Source: Erythrocercus mccallii (lineage: Eukaryota > Chordata > Aves > Passeriformes > Dicruridae). Taken from it: a stretch of 64,000 bases of DNA. Where the stretch lies: NCBI GenBank assembly GCA_013397435.1, contig VZRG01000186.1, positions 625,157 through 689,156 of the forward strand, read 5' to 3'. Below are positions 47,641 to 62,199 of the stretch, piece by piece; position 1 is the stretch's first letter; each line of letters starts with the position of its first letter. The position numbers were made by a program, and so were the translations under genes. The notes under the pieces were generated by a model that saw nothing but the letters and a program-made list of their open reading frames with translations, ran no database searches and was not told the origin of the DNA.

Positions 47641-50600
47641 CCTGGATTTTTTTTTTTTTTTAATGGACACATTTTCAGAATTTTTCATTCTGGTGCTGGC
47701 GTGGGGGTAGATTTTTAATGCCAACTCAAAATAAAAACAAATTTCAATATCCTATAGGGACAGTAGCATTGTTCTGGGTCTTAGTCAACGATATCAAGAT
47801 CATTTTATGTTGTGTTTTTCTAACATTTATTTGCCTTTTTCTGAGCATCACAGAAATCTAAATTTGAATCTTCTCCTGTTCAAAGGTATTCCTGCTTATT
47901 TTGAAGAGTTGATTTTCTTCCTTAACCATTTATTTGTTTCCTCTGGATCCCACTGTTGTAGGTGGTGATTAGCATCCTACTGAGTCATTTATTAGACTTT
48001 TAGTACTTACAAATACAACTTTATCGTGCTCTTCTGACTGTGTCAAATACATGCTGTAATTCTTTACAACTCTTCTTTGTTTTAGCTCTTCTGTTATGCA
48101 ATTTCTCAGCTTTCTAGAATCAGTTACTTCTTACTGATGTGTTCTCTTTACCTCTTTCTTACTTTTAGTATAATCTCGTTAGCTTATGTACTAACCTTGC
48201 CTCTACCCCTGGCTGTTTTAATTCCTTCTCCAGACTGTGAGTACTTACTGTCTTGGGTTTCCTGCTGCTATCACTGTTTTATGGTAACATTGCAAGGGCT
48301 CCATTTTTCAGCCCGGTGTTCATTGAATGGAAAGATTTGTTGCATTATTGCATTGTTGCTTCAGCAATGATACCTAATTTTGCCCAGTATTTTCCTGACT
48401 GGTTGCTGATTGTGGTATAGTAGATGTGCTATGAGCTACAATATTGCTAAGTCTAATGACCTGGTAAATAAAGACTGTGTCCCAATTACAAGGTTTTTTA
48501 TTGAAGGATGCACTTTCTGCACTGTACAAAACGCAGATATATTAAGTATTTGTTTGAGCCTAGCAACTTCATTCTCTATACAAAATAAAAGTTATTCACT
48601 ACAATTGCCACAACTGAAGACATTGAATTTAATTATAGTGAGAGTGGGAAACTTCACAAAATTTTATGGGTCTGAGCTCTCAGGTATTTGTATAAGGTTG
48701 GATCATGCCCTCAATATGTTGGTATAAAAATATGTTGGTATAAAATGGTATTTCTGATGTATTGCTTTTCAAAGCACATAGCTGGGGAACTCCAAGACAA
48801 CATTTTTATTCAGGAAATCTTTCCCCATTTCACACCTATGGAATTCACATACTGTTATTGTTGATTTTGAGATAATTTATTTTAAGATAATTCATTTTTG
48901 CAATATGCTCAAAAAAAACGGTCTTACTAGGTCGCATATGATAACATGCAGGGGGTTTGAGTGAGATTATCTTGCTGATTCATTAATTGTTTCAAAAGTT
49001 TGTATTAGCTCAGACATGATCTGTTAGTGACATTGATCTTCCATATAAGTACCTTATGCATATATAATACTCCGCAATGAATTCAGAGCCTGTATTTTGT
49101 CCAATTAGGAGGCTTAATATTAGAGTGGGATTTTTGAAAATATGCCCTTAAATAGTTCATTTCTTCAAAATTTCACTATAGACAAGGCTCCTGGCCCTCC
49201 AAATGTCTGATCACATCCTCCTGCCACACATAAAAGGAGGTTTAACATCTACAGAATCCGTGGTGTAACTATACTCTGACTGGGGAAGAATCTCTTGCTG
49301 AGCATGAGATAGCTCATCCCTAAGAGATTATTACCATAACCCTAAAAAAATTGATTTTTATCTGTAGAATTTATCCTCTCTTACTCCTTATCAGCTTTTT
49401 AACTTGCAGACATCTTGAGGATCAAAAATATGTAGATCTAAGAACTACTATCACTAAACTTTTATGTATGCATGGCAATGTTTCACAGTTTCATGCTAGT
49501 GATTTACCCAATTACTATTTCACAATTATTAGGATTGATTTATTACAGTGAAGGACAGTCATTGTGAATTTAGGATTGCCTCATTTGTACATCCTGTGCC
49601 CTCTAGGTCATACAAATACAGCAACACCTTTCTGAAAGAGCTATTTCCCATTGCAAGTGGAAAAGTAAAACAGTTTTTATTTTGTTATCTCTTTCATTGT
49701 GTTAAAGCTTTGTGCCATCTGTGAATGTACATGATTAAACTTTTTTATTTTTATTTGCTGGAATGGCAGCTCTCATTCTAGGGGCTATGGCATCATTGAC
49801 AAAGAAATCACATAGTTTAGAATTAAAATAATTAAGATCCTAGTAAGGAAATAAACATACTGGTTAGGTTCCCTCTTGCCTTGAAACAGGTCTGTGTATT
49901 TATTTTACTTTTTCATAATTGAGGATTACAATTTTGAAATACAATATATCTAAAGCATTTTCATGAGAAAACTCTTGATGCATTATAAGGATGAGATTTT
50001 TAACTTTCAATTTCTTAAACTCTTGTACAAGACTTCCAGGGTAGTCTCGGTTTTGTAAGTCTTAAATACATTTCAAAAACAAAAAAAAAAGAGTTTGCAT
50101 ATTTTGGTATAATGTGCAAAAGGTACTTAAAAACCTACTGAAAAATCATGTCATATATAACTGACTCACTACAGTATGTTCGTCTTTAGTTCGAATTCAC
50201 GTGCATAAATTGTAACACAGAGCTCCATATACATACAACTGTTATAAAAAATACATATATTGTGAAAAAGCAAAGGGTTTTTTTAATATCATATATTTGT
50301 GATTTTTTTGTGCTTTGTCTATACTTATTGGAACTTATGATTTTTATTAGCAATGCTGATATTTCTACTTTTCAAAACATCATATGAGTAAGATGTTAGG
50401 GCTGGTACAAAAGACACCGTTTCAACACTGAAGACACTTAGAATGGAATTTTATTTGCACATATGGGTGCTGCAAGTCCAAACTCCAATTATACTTGATG
50501 TATATCTACCACATAGTCAATAGAGTCAAAACAGTGTTTCACCTCTTCCTAAAGCAGTCCACTAGAGGCTAGTCAACTAAATCAATGCTGATTTAGTTTC

Positions 50601-52652
50601 ATTGGCTTTGCTTGTTCTTACTGTATCAGAACCAGAGGGGATTTAGATGTTCAAAATTTCAGCCTATAAGGTTTATTATATCCATGGTGGTATGGAAGAA
50701 AGTATTTTAGATGAAGGATATCCTAACCTAGATTGAATGGGAAATACCTCAAAATGGTCATATACAGAATGAAATAACATCACTTTGGGCTGGGGTTATA
50801 CCAGTTTAAGTGAAACTGTTCAAGAAAATCTCTTCTACATTAATACATCTGTTTCTGAGACTGAGCCTTTTGGTGAAACTGATAAGCCCAGATCAAAACC
50901 ACTTTCTATATTGAGTTTAAATTAGTCTCATTTGAGCATTAATTACAAGAAATTTTGACTCTTGTTTTCTTCAAACTGGAAATAGTGATGGAAGGCGGAT
51001 GCATGGGACCAATATTCATCTAATGATGAAAGCATCCAAGCACAAATGCAAGAAAGTACTGCATTTCCTGGCTGGCAAGAAAAGCTAACTGAAGGAGCAA
51101 TCTTAATGCCTCTAGTGTTATTTCCTGTGGTCTATGCTTTATTTTTCTTGGATGACTTCTAACATTAAGTGCCAAAACCACCAAACACTTAAGGTTTTTT
51201 ACCTCGTGAGATCATTGTTACAAATACAGGCTGACAGTTATTATTTCTTATTACTTACCTTCCCTCTGACCTTCCTTCCATGCTGTTTTTGAACAAAGGA
51301 GACTTATCTGTCTTCAGTATCTCATATTTGCTTTCAGGATATCAGCTAGATTTACACTACTGAGATTTAGCTCTAGGGTGTGAATTTTATGAGCCTCATA
51401 TGGATCTGACACGTTGAGTTGTAAATGGTAATTTAGGGGAAAAAAAATCCCAGTAAGACTTCTGGAAAGAAACTATAGAAGCATACACATGAAAGAATGG
51501 AAAAGTTGAAGAAGGAGTCTTAGCACTATATTTGCTGTGATATTGTCTTTGATTTTACAATAAGTCCATAATTCAGACAAGCAGTTGGTATGTACTAGAT
51601 AGTAATGCAAGACAAACAACAGTTTCAATGTCCAAAAGATTGTCTAAAAAAAAAAAACCAAACAAACCAAAAATCAAAACCTTCAAACTGATCAGAGTGA
51701 TTTAGTTAAATACAAAAAGGTATGCCATTTTAAAAGTTTTAATGCATCTGTTTCATCACGTTCAATTACAAGGTTAAGGAGCCTTTTAAAAGAAAGCAAA
51801 ATGTAATCTTTTCACTGTGATATGTTTCTTCTGTATCTGTTTGGGTCAGAATTATATAAATCCATTATTTTGACTCTTTGGTTGAAAACTTAATGCAACA
51901 AAAGTATTTACCTTTCTCATAGATACACTTTTCCAGACTGTATATCTGAAAATTTCTTCATTATTTCAGCCTATATCTTTCAAAACAAAACCAGTCTATT
52001 CCTCTTTTTTTTTTCTCCTTTATTTTATAACCAAAACAATCCCCCACTTAAAAAATACACCCCCTCCCCCTCAAAATTGTTTAACACGTAAGTGCCTTTT
52101 TGTTTTCCAATTAACAGAGATAGTCTTTCAAGATTAAAAAGTAGGAAAATAAAGCTATAAAAAAACCCATGTACAGTTCCACTTTCATAATTTGCATTTA
52201 TTATCCAGCTTCTGCCATATACATTGGAGGTTGTTGCCTCCAGCTTTTTTCCTAAAGAATTTTATTAGCTTCTCATGCACTTTGAATTCCTCTACTATTT
52301 CCTTCCTCCCCTGTGATTTGTCCTTTCATGTTGGTCTGCCTCAGTTTCTTCTTTTTTGCTGTTTTGATCTCCATCAATATATTTTTTCTGATTTAGGTTT
52401 AATGTTTTCTTTCTTTTCACTTTATATACTTTCACAAAGCAAAAAAAAAAATTGTATATAGTGTTCAAATATAGAATCCTAAAGATTTTAATCATTTAAA
52501 TGGAGTTTAAAAAATGATAAAAGAATGGTCAGCTGAAATGGTAAATTTTAATTTTAACCAGAACAAAGCTATAAGTTCTTATTCATAGCTTCTTAATGTA
52601 TTTAAAATACTATTCAGCATAACAATGTACCAATTAGTGTTGTAACATATTA

Positions 52653-52673
52653 TTACACACACACACACACACA
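52653..52673 (+). repeat. (AC)n microsatellite
   Basis: There are about ten uninterrupted AC dinucleotides. This is a short dinucleotide repeat in the downstream intron. Confidence 0.95.
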
Positions 52674-55600
52674 AAATCTACACTCAATTTCTTCATAGTA
52701 AAAGGGATTCAAACAGCTTTATTAAACAGAGAATCAATTAGTTTTCCTGAGTCACAGCTGAATATACATTAAGTATACCTAAATACAAGACATTTTCCAC
52801 ATAGTATCGAATTCAAATCGATGTATTTGTTATTACTCCGGAACATATATACACATGCAAATAAACATTGGAATGTTTTACTTGCACAATACAAATATAT
52901 AAATAGAGCAACATAACATCATTACTATTCTCTCAATTCAGGTTTGTTTTATTTCTGATAGGAAGTACTCCTTAAAAAGCATGCATCAAATGAGAACATT
53001 CTGGCACTGTGTTAATAAAATCCTACAAGTAAATCTCGTTAGTTTTCTGACCTTGTTTGTTCTACAAGTTATTTGTAATTCCCTTGATAAGAACTATTAG
53101 GTTTATTCCCTATTAAATTGTCATCTTTGTAAATCAAAAATATCAAGGTTTATGTGTAAATATTTTTCCCATTTTTTCTGCAGTGTCTTCAACTATTTAT
53201 AGTATATCATCCCTGAAAAATGTCCTTGCATTTTTTGCTTATCTTCCTTTTATTTTCCTGTGCATTATTTTCATTTTTCAAGTATTCTGCATAAAATATC
53301 TTTGTACAGATGATGTGGAGGCTGATGGGGTTGGTAATGCAGATGCCATAACCCCACTTTTTCTGCACAAGGAAGCAAGTTCTACCTAATATTTTATGCT
53401 CCTGTAATTCTTTGTTACCTCACAAAGCACATTCATTTGTGTTGCCTTGGAACATGAGTGGTTGATGTTCTTTCTATATGTTTCTCACCATGATCTTTTC
53501 TTGTAGGTAATTTCTTGGGTACATTTTCTACTGGGAAAATGTCAGCTGATAACTTCTAGAGGAATAAAAGGAAAATCTGAGAAATTCACAGATTGCATAG
53601 TGAAAAATGTGTGTGTGCATATATATTTAAGAAAAAACCTTATTCTAAAACTATTAGTATTTTCTGATAATTATTACTATCCCTTTCACTTTGCTTTAGC
53701 ACTGCTATAGATTTGGTGTTAGTATCACAATAAATAGAGGTCTGTAAATATTTACATAATACATTTTTTAGGACTTCATTTAATAACCTCACTTTGGTGT
53801 AATACTAAACGAGAGCCTCATATTTTTAAGAACTCATATAGAAAGCAATAAATGGAAGACCAAATTATTAATAAAATGTGCAAATTGTAGATTTCAGGAA
53901 GATGGTGTTAAAGGGGAAGGATAGATGAAATTCTATTTATTGGAATATTTACTTGGTCTTGGACTATAACAGAGTTTGTAGTAAGTTATGACAGAATGAA
54001 AAGGTTTTCAAAGTCTCATGTGGCAAATTAGCCACACTGGGTCTGATTTGATAGCTGAGATAGCATGGGAAAAGCAAACTGCAAGGGTGCCTCCATAATT
54101 TAAAGTGTTTAAGTGCATTGCCTAAATTAATTTTACTTCCTTAGGGTTTTTTATCTTCAAAGTAAACTCAATTGGTATTGAAATTTTCCTTCTGGCTTTC
54201 ATTAAGTAAAAAAAAGCTGGAGTGTTCAATGCTTAATGTGACATGTGGACAATGATCTCATGAATGTAAAAAAAAAAAAATATATGTATGTTTGAAAGGG
54301 TGCTAATGTCCAATAAAGTAATGTTTTAAAATTTTGGAAATGTGAATTAAAGATTTTGATTGGAGCTGTTTAGAAAACACAAAATGGCACAAAAATGTGA
54401 TGCTACTTTAAAGTAAACAGAGACAAAAACTTCTGTCCTAAAATGTGATCTCATCAAGAAGGAAGGCAGGCATTAATACACCTGCTGAATATTGTGAAAG
54501 GATTAACATGGATCAGCATGCTGATTTGTCAGCTACTTGATCCAAGAAAGAGATGGATGGACTTAAAGTATGTTAGAAAAAAATCCCCAGTGGTTCATCA
54601 CTTGGTTAATTTATAAACCTAGTTTAGAAGAACCATCATAGCCAAATCCAAGAACCTGGTCCTTCTTATCCTCAGCTTCAGTTGGCCTGCTTTGAGCATT
54701 GAGTGTTTGAGCATTGATCTCAGTACAGGTAACAGACTCTTTACACAATCTTTTAAACATAGCTTTAAATTTAGCAGGTAATATCTAAAACCCCGTGGGT
54801 TTATGAGACTTAGGGTCTATATCAGTTAGTCTAGTTTTTAAAGAATTCTAACTTGTTTAAGAGTTAGTCCTTGCAACAGTATGCAGAACAAAAGTTTAAT
54901 TACCCTTTTAAAACATGCCCCTATATCTTTCTAAAAATGTCACCCATAAAGTTAAAAGTGAGAATAGACTTTACACATCAGATCTACAATTCTAATTTAC
55001 TGTACTAGAAAATAATAAGTGCTTGTTTATCACATCTTCAGTCATTACTCTGCCTATATGGAGAGGGGGTTTTTTTGCATTAATGCCCTGTTTTCAGCAG
55101 GAAGTAACCTGTTTAAAGATTTTTTTTTTCTCATTTCTTATATTTTTCAGTATTGTTATGAGATAGAACTTGCAGGGAAAATGCTGAGTTTGATTACTGG
55201 TCTCATCTCTGTATCCAGGGGAAGAATGGCTTAGACAGAGCTTGCCAGGTTGGCCAGACCTTTTTCATGCTGCAATTATCTCAACATTTTACTCTTCATT
55301 TATTTAATAGCTGTTATCACTATTTCAGGCTCACTGGAAAGGTAACAAGTGAAGAGCTTGAGCATAATTCAGGTGTTCTTCTGTAAAGAGAACAGAGAAG
55401 AGTGCTGGCTAGAGGGCAGGGAACCTGGCAGTTTTCTGTGCTGTTACACTGCCTTCGTGATAGATTTGAGCAGTATAAACCATAGCTCCTGAAAAAGTGT
55501 TTAATCATAATGTCACAGGAAGAACAATTTCACAGAGCCAGAGGAGAGTGCATTCACATCATAAATGCAAATAAAGGATATAATGTTTGCTTCCTATTCT

Positions 55601-55769
55601 TTCTAACATTTTGGACTTATTTATTTTTCCAGATAAATATGTGTTGCATATACTTTTTTTAAAGAGATTTATATGTTAAACTGAATAGTTTGTCCCTCTG
55701 TATAATTTCTTTGATTATAAGCCTTGTTGTTTTATTTCTCCATTTCTAGGAGAAGGTAGATATTTTCAC

Positions 55770-56315
55770 AAAATCACAGAATTATTGAATATTCTGAGTT
55801 GGAAGCGATTCCCCAAGGATCCAACTCCCAGCCCTGCACAGCACCATCCCCAAGAATCACACTATATGCCCAAAAGCATTGTCCAAATGCTTCTTAAGCT
55901 CTGTCAGGCTGGTGCTGTGATCGTGTCCCTGAGGAACCTGTTCCAGTACCCAAACACCTTCTGGGTGAAGAATCTTTCTGTAATATCCAACTAAACCTCC
56001 TCTGACACAATTCAGCCCATTCCCTCAGGTCCTGTCACTGATCACCGCAAAGCAGAGATCAGTGCCTGCCCCTCCTCTTCCCCTCACAAGAAGCTGTAAC
56101 TGCAGTGAGGTCTCGCCTCAGTCTCCTCCAGGCTGAACAGAGCAAGTGACCTCAGCTGCTCCTCATACAGCTTCCCTTCAAGGCCCTTCACCAACTTTGT
56201 TGCCCTCATATGGACTCATCTAACAGCTCAATATCTTTCTTACATTGTGGCATCCATAACTGCACACAGTATTCAAGGTGAGGTCTCATCAGTGCAGAAG
56301 GGCAGAATAATTGGG
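55770..56315 (-). mobile_element. CR1 LINE 3' end
   Basis: The copy starts with the reversed terminus (AAATCACAGAATTATTGAATATTCTGAGTTGGAAGCG). It runs about 545 bp through reversed 3' UTR, including CCCTGAGGAACCTGTTCCAGT, AACCTCCTCTGACACAATTCAG, CCTCCAGGCTGAACAGAG and GCTGCTCCTCATACAG. It reaches the region next to the reverse transcriptase coding end but has no usable frame. Confidence 0.92.
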
Positions 56316-56844
56316 CAGCAGAATATCCCTTTTTCAGATTTTTAAATGTGATGACCCTGTGTGGATTTTATATGTTAGATGTGACTGAGTTCTGACTCAG
56401 AATAAACTGGTGATATTGCAGAAGTTTAGCCTTCACATAGATCAGGAGGAACTTAGTCCAGTTCTCTGTGGAAAAAAAGATGAGATTATTGATCAGACTC
56501 TTGGAAATAAAGTAAAAACAAATTTAAAAAAATTAGCAAGTGTCAGTAGGAAATCAGTGTGAGTCTGTACTAATTGTTTCTTGCTTTCTGCCTGTTTATT
56601 GTTCGAAGAGAAAGCTGCTTGTTATTTATGATATTTGGTCAAATTAAAGGTAGTGCTATTTGCCATATGGCTGAATTTCAGTAAATTCATAAGTAAAACC
56701 AAATTTTTGTTCAAAAATATTCTAACACTGGCATTTTTTCTTCCAGTGTTTCATGTATTTCAAAGAGACATATACTGTTTCCATTTGAGGGTATACTGGT
56801 ATTTACTGTTGTTTTTATATATAAATACAATTTGGCAAGTTCTA

Positions 56845-57250
56845 GTCATTCAAAGAATTGTGGAATTGTTTATATTGGAAAAGACCTTTAAAATCCTTGG
56901 GTGTGACTGATAATCCAGCACTGCCAAGCCTACTCCTAAACCTAAGCACCACATTTACACTTCTATAAATGCCTCCAGGAATGCTAATTCAACTATACCT
57001 CTAGACAGCCTGCTCAAATGCTTGGCCATCTTTTCAGTGAAGAAATTTTCCTAATATTCAATCTAAATCTCACCTGGCACAACTTGAGGCCTTTTCTTCT
57101 TGTATTATTGCTTGTTATCTGGGAGATCAACCTCCACCTGGCCACAGCTTCCTTTCAAACAGTTGTAGAGAGTGATAAGGTCTCCTCTAAGCCTCATTTT
57201 ACCCAGACTGAACACCTCCAGCTCCCTCAGCCGTTCCTCATTAGACATTG
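56845..57250 (-). mobile_element. CR1 LINE 3' end
   Basis: This is a second reversed CR1, about 530 bp after the one at 55770. It has a diverged terminus (TTCAAAGAATTGTGGAATTG, TTGGAAAAGACC), then AAGAAATTTTCCTAATATTCAATC, CTTGAGGCCTTTTCTTCTTG and GACTGAACACCTCCAGCTCCCTCAG. It belongs to a different CR1 subfamily from its neighbour, judged by 3' UTR content, so it looks like a separate insertion. Confidence 0.9.
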
Positions 57251-57254
57251 ACGC

Positions 57255-60200
57255 ATTTGATGACAATAACTTTTGTGCATGACAAAATTTCTTAAAATTT
57301 ACTACTGGTTTCTTATATTGAAAAGCTATATGTAATGAAGAAATCTAAAATGCTGTATGAAATTTCACATCTGTTTAAATTATCACCTCAAAAAATCTGA
57401 CTTTGTTGAGATAAAACAATTACAATAATAAATATTAACTTTTTTAAGATCACAGATTAATTACCTCTTATTTAGTAACTGGAGTCTATTTTCTTTCACT
57501 TTCCATTTAATGGACTCTATTGATTTAAAGGATAAACAAGGTCTATTTTCTTAAACCTTTTCTTAGTGTTTTTATTAATTGTAATTGTACTGTGTAGCCT
57601 AAAACTCATGTATTTCCCAGCTTGCTTTATTAGTCTCTGGGTGCTCATGTTCAGAGACTTTAATCAGTGTTTAAATCACAAAACAATAGCCTGGTTTTGT
57701 TTTTAGAGATGTAGGGCATCCTTCTTGATTACCAGTTGTAAATTTTTTAAGGGGTTAATGTATCTGCACAAAGATGTTCCCACATTTGTGCTCTCAAAGG
57801 CCTTCTCTTTGCAGCTTTCGTCATGTCTTAGAGCTCTATAGTAACACCTCTATTATATTAAAGGAAGCTGACATATTAAGATTTGTGTAGCAATTCCACT
57901 GCTGCGCATAGGAGGGAACCACTGGATGAGTTCCTACAAGAAGGGCGCATGGTGAAGAAGCTTCTTTTTCAGGACATGGAAAGGCATTTAATTCATTTCA
58001 ATTGTCTTGCAGAGAAAAGGGAAAATAGAGCCTAAAACATTGCTGGCAGTTTACTGTGTAAAAATTAAAGTCACAATGAGAGTCATCAAGATGACAGATA
58101 GGAAGACAGATTTCACAGCATGGTTTTCCTCTTCACCCCCATCAGCGGTAACTTTCCTCATTACAACAAAAGGAAATACTTTTAACCTAGTGAAGAACTT
58201 AGTAATTTAAATGTTATCACTGGAACATAATTTTCTTAATGATATTGCTGAAATATGTATAAACAAAGACCTGTGCTCCATGGTAAAGTATTCAGGATTG
58301 AAGTGAGGCATAAACAGAGGCTTCACTGCAAAAATGAGATGTAGGTCGCTCTAGCTGCCATGAAAGTTTAAAATGGAGACCGGCTTATTAGAGAAACTCA
58401 ACTTTCTGCCTGAGGAGGAAAACATCTTAGGAGGAGTTAATTCTTCAGTAAGCAGTTCTCATTTTAAATTTGGTATTGAAATGGGTGGAAGACAATGACA
58501 GATCATGCAAAATGTGAAGTTTGAAGCTGTGGAAATAAGAAGTTTATATTTTCTCTGGACTCCAAGACCAATTCTTTTCTTATGGCTGGTCTGTTTTGCA
58601 AAGCACAAGACCTCTCTTTTCATGGAGTTCACAGACTGCAATGGAGAGTTTTGTTCATGCAAATTTTAGCCTCTCTGCAGATGTCATTCTTCTAAGCATC
58701 ATTCTACAGTTATTTATTAGCATAAGTACCTAGCAACAAGTGCAAGTGAAGAAGATAAAAAAATCTAATTTATTTATTCAATCAAAATCCAGAAGTTTCT
58801 AGAGGGAAAATCTAGAGATTTTAAGTAAGGATGAAAAACATACTGTCTGTTTAACAGCTTTCTTAACTTCACAGGTACATGTTGTAGAAACTTGCATCTG
58901 CAGAGCATGAGCAGAATCTCAGCAGGTGGGAAAATGAAAGGGAGATAGGACAAGATCCAAGTAGTGCCTCCAGTTGTCCTAAGAGAATAAATTAGTCTGT
59001 TTACATTAGCATTAGTAGTACAGTGCACCACAAGCAGCTTTATACTGCAGAACAATTAGTGCTAAGGGCATGAGGTTTGTGCTGTGTATATTTCAGAGTT
59101 TTTACTGTGGACTGTTTCTGCTTCTTTAGTCTGAATGCCTGTTACTGGCTGGAGAACATCTTCCATCTTACTTTTATGCAAAAAGAGATGAACCTTTCTG
59201 CTTTGGGACTTCTCTGTGATGCAAATCAAAGCACAGTAAGAGCAGATGACTGAAAATTGTTTCTGAAGTGCGCCCTTGATCAAAGCCTTGATGTGAATGT
59301 ATTTTTAATCTCCTGGTACAACCATCATAACACACAGAAAAGCCTGACATTTGCAGACACTTTTTACATGCAGAATTTTATTGGGTCAACGGACAAGCAA
59401 ATGAAGACTCAGAAATGTCCTTTTAAGATTTTATATTATCTTCATGAAATTCAAATACAAATCACACACAACAAAGTTTCAGAACCTGTTTTATTCAGGA
59501 CATTGCCTATAATGAATATATTCTTTCAACCTCCTTGTTTGCTGGTTCATTTAGTTGGGTTTTTTTTTCCAAGGCAAAAAAGGCACTTAGGTGGAATATG
59601 CACACTGGCAGAGTATATGCATCATATTTTAATTCAATCTTTCACACAATTAACATAATTCTTAGTATTGTTCTTTGCTATCAGACTGTTAAAAGACTGA
59701 TCTAAGACTGTTAAAAGACTGTTAAAAGAATGATCATTTTTTAATTGTAATTTTTGAAATATTTTATGTCTACAGTACTATTCTTTGTAATTAGGTGATT
59801 TTAAAGAGACTTAGGTAGATTTATTTGCCTTACGATATCTTTCAGAAAAAGTTATTGCATGCATGCTATTACATATGTGCAAATCTATGAATACAAAACT
59901 AAATGCTTACAAATATTTTTTTCTATATTAGCCAGTTTTTAACTCTGTCACATTAGTAGCCATTCTGCTCTGATCTCATCTAAAGGGAAAATACGTGTTC
60001 ATTTTTTCATCAAACAACTATAATTAGGGAAAGCTACACAGTAATTCCTGAATATCTATCCTGAAGCAGATATTTCACTGCCAGTCTGATTAATAACTCT
60101 TTTATCTATATTTAAAACAATGAGAGATCAATTACCTGAAGCACCTTTAGACACAAATGGGTAAAGATCTATATTTGAGTGTTTTAAAGCATATTTCAAT

Positions 60201-60520
60201 TACGGCGCCATAGACTTCTTACACTTTAAGTAATCCTTCCTAGCCTCCAGCTTCTGCTTCAGTAAATTATGGACTTCTCACAGTTTCTGTATCTCCAGGC
60301 AATGTAAGGATTTTACCTTACGCTTTCAAAGTACACTAGCCAGCTATTTAGATTTATACTGAATTTCAATCCTAGTACTGATTTAGGCAACCAGTTTGTA
60401 TTTACTTTAAATTTTTTTCCTTCTATAAATGAGATTTAAAAAATCGTTTTACAGATCTTTTGGACACGTCTCATTTCTGTGCTATTATTTGAGCTTGAAC
60501 AATATCCATACATCTACAAC
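57255..60520. other. AT-rich intronic sequence
   Basis: Apart from the short tandem repeat near 59685 nothing was recognised. Reading frames of 60-133 codons show no domain features. Confidence 0.6.
59685..59732 (+). repeat. AGACTGTTAAA short tandem repeat
   Basis: ACTGTTAAAAG occurs three times, with a fourth, broken unit ACTGATCTAAG between the first two. It is a local duplication of 11-12 bp. Confidence 0.85.
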
Positions 60521-60524
60521 TACA

Positions 60525-61840
60525 ACAAGAATCAGGACAATCCAGGGAACTATGGACCTGTCAGCCTGACCTTGGTACCAGAAAGTTCAAGGAGCTGATC
60601 ATCTTGAGTGCCATCACATGGCGCATACAGAATGACCAGGGGTTTATGAAAGGAAGGTCCTGATTAACCAACTTACTCTCCTTTTATGACAAGGTGACCT
60701 GTTTAGTAGATGAGGGAAAGACTGTGGATGTTGTTTATCCAGAGTTCAGTAATGCCTTTGACACCATCTTCCACAGCATTCTCCTGGAGAAACTCACTGC
60801 CCAGGACATGGGTGAGCATGCTCTTCACTGGGAGAAAAACTTGCTGGATGGCTGGGCCCAGAGAGTGGTGGTCAATGAAGCTAAAACCAATTGGTGTCCA
60901 GTCATTAGTGTTTCCCAGGGCTCAGTACTGGGGATGGTCCTGTTTAATATCCTTATCAACAATCTGGATGAGGGGATTGAGTGCACCCTCAGTCACGTTG
61001 CAAATGGCACCACATTGGGAGGTACTGTTGATCTGCTGTGGGCTAGGAAAGATCTATAGAGGGATCTAGACAGGCTGGATTGATGAGCTAAGGACAACTG
61101 CATAAGTTACAAGATGAAGTGCCAGGTTCTGTCCTTGGTTCACAAAATCACATGTAGCACTATAGGCGGAGGGCAGAGTGTCTGAAAAGCTGGCTGGCAG
61201 CAAAGGAGCTGGGGGTTCTGGTTGACATCTGGTTTAACATGGGCCAGGGTGTGCCCAGGTGCCCAGGAAGGCCAGTGGCATCCTGGCCTGTCTCAGCAAT
61301 ATTGTGGCCAGCAGGACCAAGGCAGTGGCTGTCCCTCTGTCCTCAGCACTGCTGAGGCCACACCTGAAGTCCTGTGTCCAGTTCTGGGCCCCTCCCTGTA
61401 AGAAGGACATTGAGGGGCTGGAGTGAGTCCAGAGAAGGGCAGTGGGGCTGGTGAAGGGTCTGAAGCACAAGTTCTGTGACGAGCAACTGAGGGAGCTGGT
61501 GGTGTTTAGCCTGGAGATGACTAAGTGGGAGACCTCATTGCTCCCCAGCTACCTGAAAGGAAGTTGTAGCAAGATGGAGTCAATATCTTCTGCCATATAT
61601 AAAGGAAAAGGACAATGGTAAATGACCTGAAATTTCACCAGAGAAGGTTTAGTTTAGATGTTAAAAAAAAAAAAAATCACTTCAAGAGTGTTTAGGATTT
61701 GAAATAAGTTGCCCAGGAAGGTAGTATAGTCTGGAAGTGCTCAAGAGGTTCCTGGATGTGACACTTGAGGATGTGGTTTTGGGGATGATTATTTAGGGGT
61801 TGGTGCTAGACAACATAGTTGGACTAGGTGATCCTGAGAA
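60525..61840 (+). mobile_element. CR1 LINE with partial reverse transcriptase frame
   Basis: This 5'-truncated CR1 of about 1.3 kb on + is the longest in the window. A continuous frame at 60694-61059 covers the central reverse transcriptase: FSNAFDTI (motif A), WAQRVVVN, QGSVLGMVLFNILINNL and GIECTLSHVANGTTLGG. The aspartate expected before the FSxAFD motif is glutamate, and the FADD catalytic box has become VANG, so the enzyme would be inactive. Upstream are the remnants DNPGNYGPVSLT and RNDQGFMKGR in other frames. The 3' UTR ends near GACTAGGTGATCCTGAG, and the terminal repeat octamers are missing or diverged. Confidence 0.92.
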
Positions 61841-62199
61841 ACACTTATGTGGTCATTTTTACTTGGTTACTTCTTTCCTTTTGCCTCTTATGAGTCCTGT
61901 GGACATGCCAACTGTATCTATCTCTGGATTGCTGTTTCAAAGATACTCACTGAAGAATTATTTTATAAACTTGTATGAGCACTTTGACTTTGAAACATTT
62001 TGGATTGTACCTATGTGGGTAAGAGACTATGTTTTCAGCATAATTACTTTTAATCCTTTTTTTTTCTTAATTAGGCAAACAAAATACAGTTTCTGAATTG
62101 GGTTTACAATAACATGGTATAATAATTAGTGAGGTGACATTTTTATTACTGTGCTAGTTTTATGGTAATTTAGTATAATCATATAAACTTTATGATTCT

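Larger units (their letters stand above)
44818..55765. other. AT-rich intronic sequence, repeat-poor
   Basis: Almost 11 kb hold only simple repeats (45367 poly-A, 47555 A/C tract, 52653 AC repeat). I recognise no transposable element and no further CUB exon. Confidence 0.6.
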
